Shown piece by piece: positions 58,923-64,000 of a stretch of DNA of 64,000 bases. The notes below the pieces were generated by a model. The model worked only from the letters and a program-made list of their open reading frames with translations, was not told the DNA's origin and did no database searches. This DNA comes from Macrophomina tecta (Eukaryota > Ascomycota > Dothideomycetes > Botryosphaeriales > Botryosphaeriaceae). Position 1 is the first letter of the stretch; each line of letters begins with the position of its first letter. The stretch lies in NCBI GenBank assembly GCA_024180945.1, contig JAKSGN010000033.1:930001-994000 (forward strand), in the 5' to 3' direction. A program made the position numbers and the translations under genes.

Positions 58923-59373
58923 TAGCTGAGAGAATGCGTTGCTGCTTAACAGGCCAAAGAAGGATGACCGGAACAGTGACGGAGCATAGAGGGTTTCGTC
59001 TGTGAAGGCGGAAGATAGACGTGAGCCCAGGTGAAGTCAGCAACACGAGGAGGTCTGCGTTTACAGCGCGGCGACGGATAAGTACCAGTGCAGGCCAGAC
59101 CCTGAGGTTCCCGTGCCAGAAGCTTCAGCTCGTCGCCCGCCAGCTCCTTCTATTTCTACGAGCTTCTGCCTTCCCAAATCAACGCCACCATCCACCCGCA
59201 ACACCGCCCACCTTCGGCTGAGCAAGCAAGCGTGGACTACGTCGGAAGCGGTCTCGCTTAAGGGCAGCTGTCTTCTCTTGCCTGCACCTTGCGCTCCGCT
59301 TCTCTGATCCCACATTGTGGTCACTGACGCCACTTCAACCGCAACCCACAGCCGCAGCTCACTATCCAACACT
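58923..59373. other. intergenic, amidase 3' end to p23 start
   Basis: No gene is seen. A C/T-rich stretch precedes the p23 ATG, as expected for its promoter and leader. Confidence 0.55.
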
Positions 59374-59947
59374 ATGGCAACGAAGCTTACTCCCGGGGTC
59401 AAGTGGACCCAGAAGTCTTGCCACGCTCCCGATGACAACTACGTCTTCCTGACCATCGAGATCCCCGACGTCCGGGAGGAGGACCTGAAGCTCGACTTGA
59501 AGGATCCTTACAAGCTCATACTGAACGCTCATTCGGCCCGCCAAAACATCGACTACCACCTCGAGCTGAACTTGCATGACGACATCTACCCGGCCGAAAC
59601 CATCAAGAACCACACTGACCGTCACCTCGAGCTGAAGCTGTTCAAGGCTGAGCCAGACTCCTGGTGGCCGTCCTTGCTCTCTGATGAGAACACTCCACCC
59701 TATATCAAGTCCGATTTTGACCGCTGGGTCAACAAGGACGCTCAGGAAGGAGAGCTTGATCCGGAAGAAGAGCGCATCAACAACATGAGCCGCGATCAGC
59801 TGAAGGCCTTAGCTGACGCCGCCCTGTCGGCAACCCAGCAAATCGCAATCTCCAAAGGAGAGGACGAGGCCGTCGATGCTCAGGAAACAGATGAAAACTC
59901 CAAAGCTGAGGAAGATGACTATGAGGAGGAGGAGGAGGAGGAGGAGG

Positions 59948-59998
<51 letters not shown>

Positions 59999-60246
59999 CT
60001 CCCACTCGCAGCGACGAAGATAGCTCAGACAATGAAGCAGACGGCCCTCTCCCAGCGACAATAACCTCAGAAGATCACTTAGACTCCGAAGGTATCACCT
60101 CGCGTGGAAGCGGTGCTGAGGAGTCGTCCTCCGGCAGTGGCGAGGCCACAGGAGACAATCATAAGGACAACACGCCCAAATGGTCCTCCGACGCCGCTTC
60201 TGAACAGCTCGATGGCAATACCACTAGAGGAACAGGCAATGATTAG
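59374..60246 (+). CDS. p23/Sba1-type CS-domain co-chaperone
   Basis: Predicted Hsp90 co-chaperone, 290 aa, apparently a single exon. The CS domain spans about residues 5-115 (GVKWTQKSCHAPDDNYVFLT, then IPDVREEDLKLDLKDPYKL). The p23 hallmark follows: SWWPSLLSDENTPPYIKSDF and DRWVNKD. The C-terminal half is very acidic: a Glu run, then about 17 consecutive Asp encoded by GAT repeats, then a Ser/Gly/Asp-rich tail. Canonical fungal p23 proteins are near 200 aa, usually contain introns, and end in a shorter Gly/Met/Asp-rich tail. This long, intronless version with a weakly matching CS core could be a divergent paralogue or retrocopy. Nothing links it to the nicotinate genes. Confidence 0.82.
59950..60000 (+). 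repeat. (GAT)n coding microsatellite
   Basis: About 17 GAT units in frame inside the p23-like gene, preceded by GAG units. They encode the Glu and Asp runs, and the tract is likely length-variable. Confidence 0.95.
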
Positions 60247-62125
60247 CTAGAGTACCCTGATGGTGAGCAGAGGATGATGACCGGCGTTTGACCGCAAGCT
60301 GTCTAGGCACCTGCGCCAACTGGGCTTCGAGACCTGGAAGAAGAGCGTCGACAGAAGCATTGAGACCTTGGTGAGTGAGGTATCTTAGATAATAATCAGT
60401 GACGGCTTGCATAACACCAGAGCTTTAACCAGGCGAGCTTTTTGTGGCTTCCACATGAGATACACAGTCTTATCCAGGGGTTCGCCATGGCCATCAATGA
60501 AGCAGTCCACTTCTGTCCCAGATTGCATCTAGAGCACCACCGACTCTACACCGGGAGTCCAAAGAAGTCTACTCCCACGCATCCCGTAGGTACGCCCAAA
60601 AGTAGTTAGAGAAGTAACCCTCACGAGAAGAAATAGCCAGCTTCCACGCTCTCGGTAAGTGCGCCGCGAAGTGAGTTTCCTTGTCCGTTGTCTTTTCTCC
60701 TTGTTGTTCTTTTTCTTTTCTTTTTTTTTTTTTTTTTTTCTAAAGAAGGCTCCCGCGCCTTATTCCCTACCGCTTAGCCTACGTTCTACCCCGCAACAGC
60801 GTGTTGATTGAGAATTAACCAGGTATAGACTTAAGAGTTTATTCTAGCTTCTTTTTTAAGGATCACTAGTAGACGCTTCTTCCCCAGGCTAATAACCCCC
60901 GTAAATAGACACCGTACTACGGCCTACTTAAATAAGGGCTTGTAGTACCTCTTATTAATTACTTAACCGATTGGCGGCCGTACACACTGTTAAGGCGCCG
61001 TGCCGAAACGAAGGGAAAAGAAAGTGAAAGCAAGTGTGATTGTATTGTCTAGTGTTGAGTAGTAGTACTCGCTGAAAGGAAAGTAGCTAGCTACTACTGC
61101 CAAAGCGCTAAGCCTGTTTAGTATATACGCTAACCACCCTGGCCTTCTGCCATAACAGCGCGGGACAGGCGATCGAGGAGCTGGGCAGACATGCGTGCAT
61201 GCAGAATCTCAAGAAAGGGGGAGCAAAAAAAAAATTGAGATGGAGTGTGGAGGCGTGTTTCTGAAGTATTATTTGCCTCTCTCGTACGATTGTTTCGTTC
61301 CCTTGATTATTGTCGCAGTGTGCACGTACATGGTAGCTCAGAATAAGCAAAGGGTGTTTGAAGAGAATGGTAACGAGGGTGCTCTGGCACGTTTCAGTAG
61401 AAGATTTCTAATATGTTCTCTTTCGGTCGTCGATCTCTTCCATTATTAGTTTGCGCGCGAGGGTCGAAGGGATTGACGCATTTGGGGGATTAAGGCACAA
61501 CTCAAGCTTCGGTGGCGTGTCTCGCTTGAAAATGCAATGCATGCAGGGGTGGACGGATGCCGGTGCAGCGGGATCCCAATCGCTTTGTTCGTATCTCTGT
61601 GCGGTACGACTGCGTGACGGTTTTCTGTGCCTGGCTCCTCGTGCAAGGAGGCGTGTGAGAAGGCAGGAGGTTTGCGTGCGTTTTGTTAAGGCAGGAGCAG
61701 GCTTAGCGCCTTGGCAGCCATAGCTAGCTACTTTCTTCCAGCATGAGCGCAACATCAATCAACAGTACAATCAGGCTTGCTTTCACTCCTTCATTTTGGC
61801 ACAGCGCCACAACACGTTTGTTGTTCCGCACCCTTGCTTGATTGTCACCGTGCACTGGACGGTTATGAAGATGCGCCTCGTGGTGATTGGGCTGTGGGTG
61901 GGAGAGCGGGAGATGAAAAGTAACCCTCGTTGAGAGCATTATTCTTGTTGGCTATCTATCCCCTTGCTTTGGCTGTCCTATGGACGACCGCCCTCCGGCT
62001 TCAGCCCTTTCTTGCAATTGTTGTATGTTTCCACTTCCATGCAGAGCCGGACAGTGTGCTAGTGGATATATTAATTTTGGACAAAACTTTGGTCATCCAC
62101 GTTCCCTAACGGGATCCAGTTCTCA
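60247..62125. other. intergenic with AT-rich, relic-like stretch
   Basis: No gene is recognised. From about 60720 to 61110 the sequence becomes TA-rich with many TTA/TAA/CTA words (for example near 60950-60965) and a T-run at 60721-60740, unlike the GC-rich surroundings. This composition fits an old RIP-mutated repeat, but no ORF, inverted repeat or long terminal repeat can be defined. Confidence 0.45.
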
Positions 62126-62252
62126 GCGATGGTGGTGTAGTTGGTTATCACGTCAGTCTAACAAATTAATGCAAGGAATTGCCGCAAATTGCAGCAAAAA
62201 GCAGCATTTGTTAGGTCACTGAAGGTCCTGGGTTCAAGTCCCGGCCGTCGTA
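62126..62252 (+). tRNA. tRNA-Val (AAC) with intron
   Basis: Exon halves 62126-62163 and 62217-62252 form a 74-nt cloverleaf. The acceptor stem GCGATGG pairs with CCGTCGT, with A as discriminator. The D arm is GTGTAGTTGGTTATCAC. The anticodon stem TCAGT pairs with ACTGA around loop CT-AAC-A-C. The T arm CTGGG-TTCAAGT-CCCGG is complete. The 53-nt intron starts one base after the anticodon, the standard place, and contains TGTTAG, which can pair with CTAACA of the anticodon loop. The anticodon AAC (IAC after modification) reads GTT/GTC/GTA valine codons. A T-rich run follows the 3' end as a Pol III terminator. Confidence 0.9.
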
Positions 62253-63222
62253 CATTTTGTTTTGGCCTTCTCTGTTGCTTGGATGACCAGGAAGGGCGGT
62301 GTCTTCTGGCAGTGTTTTGAAGAGGGGGTCCGGCAGTGAGGCGGTGGGTGGGTGGGCGCACGGACCGGCATGCTGTCAAGACGTTAAGCGAAAAAGGGTC
62401 CGGTCGGTCGGCGAGTACGAGTGCGGATTATCAGTTTGTCGTCAGGACTCTTCTCAGCTCGTGGCGCCACGTACCGCCCTTGCAGCAGCACTGCCGCAGC
62501 TCGTGAGTGCGTGCGTGTGGAATGTGCTGGGGAGGCTTGACGAGCATCAAGCTTCCGACGGAGGAGGGACGAAGGACGAGCGGCGGCCCAGTAATAGCGA
62601 CGAAAGGCCGTCGTCGCGCTTCTCGTTTCATTTTGCGGCGCTCAGGCCAGCAACGGCACATCAGCCCCATCAGGCAGCCCTGTCCGCCCATCAATCTGCC
62701 CGCTTGCCCATTCCTAACCCGACCATGGCCTGGTCCGCGCCTGCGTCAGCTTATATGCGCCCCGGCGCCGCTGACACGCGCGCGCGCCGTTCTTCTTGCC
62801 TTCTGTCTCTGCCTCGCCGGAAACCCCCTGGATTCGACAGTCACCGCTCCAGAGGAAGACGCGACCGTCGTGACTGCCTGCTGCTGCCGCAGTACTGAGG
62901 ACGAAGCGCCCGCGACCAGGGGCTTTGGCGTTTTGGCTCCTGGACCTCTGCACTGCCAGTCTGACTCTGGACCGGATTTCGACGACGGCCAAGATACATA
63001 TATGAAAGAGCTGGGCCCCGCACGTTAGCACAAGCAATCCGCAGCTAGCAGAGAGCATTGAGGGCGGAGAGAGCGAGAAAGAAAAAAACGACAGAGGTGG
63101 GGGCTTGCGCTGGAAGGCAGGGAGGGCCAGAGGAAAGAGCGATCTTCGCCACCGGCTGTTTCCCTAATCCACCACCAGATCGAAAAAAATCTTGGCTGAT
63201 CGGCCCCGAGAGCCTCCAGAAA
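62253..63222. other. intergenic between tRNA and AIG1-family gene
   Basis: No gene is recognised. The frames on both strands are GC-rich noise. The last 200 bp should include the promoter of the membrane-protein gene. Confidence 0.5.
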
Positions 63223-64000
63223 ATGTCCTTCCTCAAGAACGTCGGCTTCGTCATCGACCGGCCATTCGACCCTTCGCACCGCTTCGCGACATCCTGGCTT
63301 CTGCCCCCTGCAGCGCTCTTCGCCTTCCGCGCCCTGCTGTGCGTCTATGTCTTTGTTGCGCTGTTTTTCAACCTGGGCTGGCGCGGCACCCAGCATCTGG
63401 GCGGCGTGGGCCAGTCGTTTTCCTTCTTCACCAACCTGACGTACTGGGGCCTGGCCTTCTACTTCGCCTTCGCTGCGCTGCACACCGGCACCTACTGGCT
63501 GACCGGCCGCCCGCTGCTCGCCCGGTGGCCCGTGGCGCTGCAGGTGCTGCATGGCATCTACTACAGCACCATCACCAACTTTCCGTTCATCGTGACGAGT
63601 AAGCCTTCCTCCTCCTCCTCCTCCTCCTCCTCCTCCTCCCCACCACATGCCTTCCTTGCATAAAAAGAGAACATAAACGCCTGCAATTCCGCATCACATG
63701 CCACACCAAGTCTCAACACGATTTCTCCACAGAACATTAGAGTGCTGATATCTCTTCGCAGTCGTCTACTGGACTATCCTCGCAAGTGGCTCCTTCGCCA
63801 CCCCCTTCAGCAGCTGGTACAACATCTCAGCGCACGCCATGAACTCGCTCTTCGCGCTGCTCGAGGCGCTGCTCCCGCGCACCGCGCCCTCCCCCTGGTG
63901 GCACATGCTGCCGCTCGCAATCCTGCTCGGGCTCTACCTCGCCCTCGCCTACGTCACGTACTACGACCAGCACTTCTACGTCTACGACTTCCTCGACATC
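63223..64000 (+). CDS. FAR-17a/AIG1-family membrane protein, 5' part
   Basis: Integral membrane protein of the androgen-induced-gene-1 family, whose human members hydrolyse fatty-acid esters of hydroxy fatty acids. Exons 63223-63598 and 63762-64000; the gene continues past the window, and about 205 aa are visible. Several hydrophobic helices are clear (LLPPAALFAFRALLCVYVFV, LPLAILLGLYLALAYV). The nucleophile-type Thr lies in FFTNLTYWGLAF and the conserved His in NISAHAMNSLFALLE, both as in the family. The 163-bp intron begins with a TCC microsatellite (about 63606-63640). The fungal substrate is unknown. The start MSFLKNVGFVIDRPFD is the first ATG in frame before the first helix. Confidence 0.85.

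Overview
The window is genomic DNA of a filamentous ascomycete (Pezizomycotina). The evidence is short spliceosomal introns of about 50-80 bp with GT...AG ends, fungal-specific families (Zn2Cys6 and C2H2/Fungal_trans regulators, a LovD-type transesterase), generous intergenic spacing, many microsatellites, and a Tc1/mariner copy carrying RIP-like transitions. I cannot place the genus. All gene models were spliced by hand from the sequence, and every exon join given was checked for phase.

Left flank (1-24 kb): an intracellular GH3 beta-glucosidase (minus), about 4.7 kb with no gene, a Zn2Cys6 regulator (plus), a small secreted-protein candidate (minus), a secreted copper amine oxidase (minus), a decayed beta-lactamase-like pseudogene in a broken stretch, an intact LovD-like transesterase (plus) and an F-box protein (plus).

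Core (24.1-58.9 kb): the families match, one for one, the nicotinate-catabolism (hxn) genes known from Aspergillus nidulans. In order they are an MFS transporter (hxnZ-like), a 2-oxoglutarate/Fe(II) oxygenase (hxnY), a C2H2 + Fungal_trans regulator (hxnR), a xanthine dehydrogenase-family hydroxylase (hxnS), an Old Yellow Enzyme-type reductase (hxnT), a CE4-fold cyclic-imide hydrolase (hxnM), a salicylate-hydroxylase-like FAD monooxygenase (hxnX), an unknown gene, a phenol-2-monooxygenase-like enzyme (hxnV) and an amidase (hxnN). In A. nidulans these genes are split over several loci; here they lie in one run of about 35 kb. HGATAR (AreA-type) sites recur in the shared promoters, as expected for a nitrogen-regulated pathway. 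I see no hxnW-type short-chain dehydrogenase and no hxnP-type transporter.

The amidase carries a 1,310-bp Tc1/mariner element (56037-57346, TA target duplication) inserted 2 bp before an exon end. The element's own transposase is frameshifted, has a stop codon and has lost a catalytic Asp. In this strain the last, ammonium-releasing step is therefore probably broken.

Right flank (59-64 kb): a p23/Sba1-type co-chaperone with a long Asp tract, an AT-rich relic-like stretch, an intron-containing tRNA-Val(AAC), and the 5' part of a FAR-17a/AIG1-family membrane protein that runs off the window.
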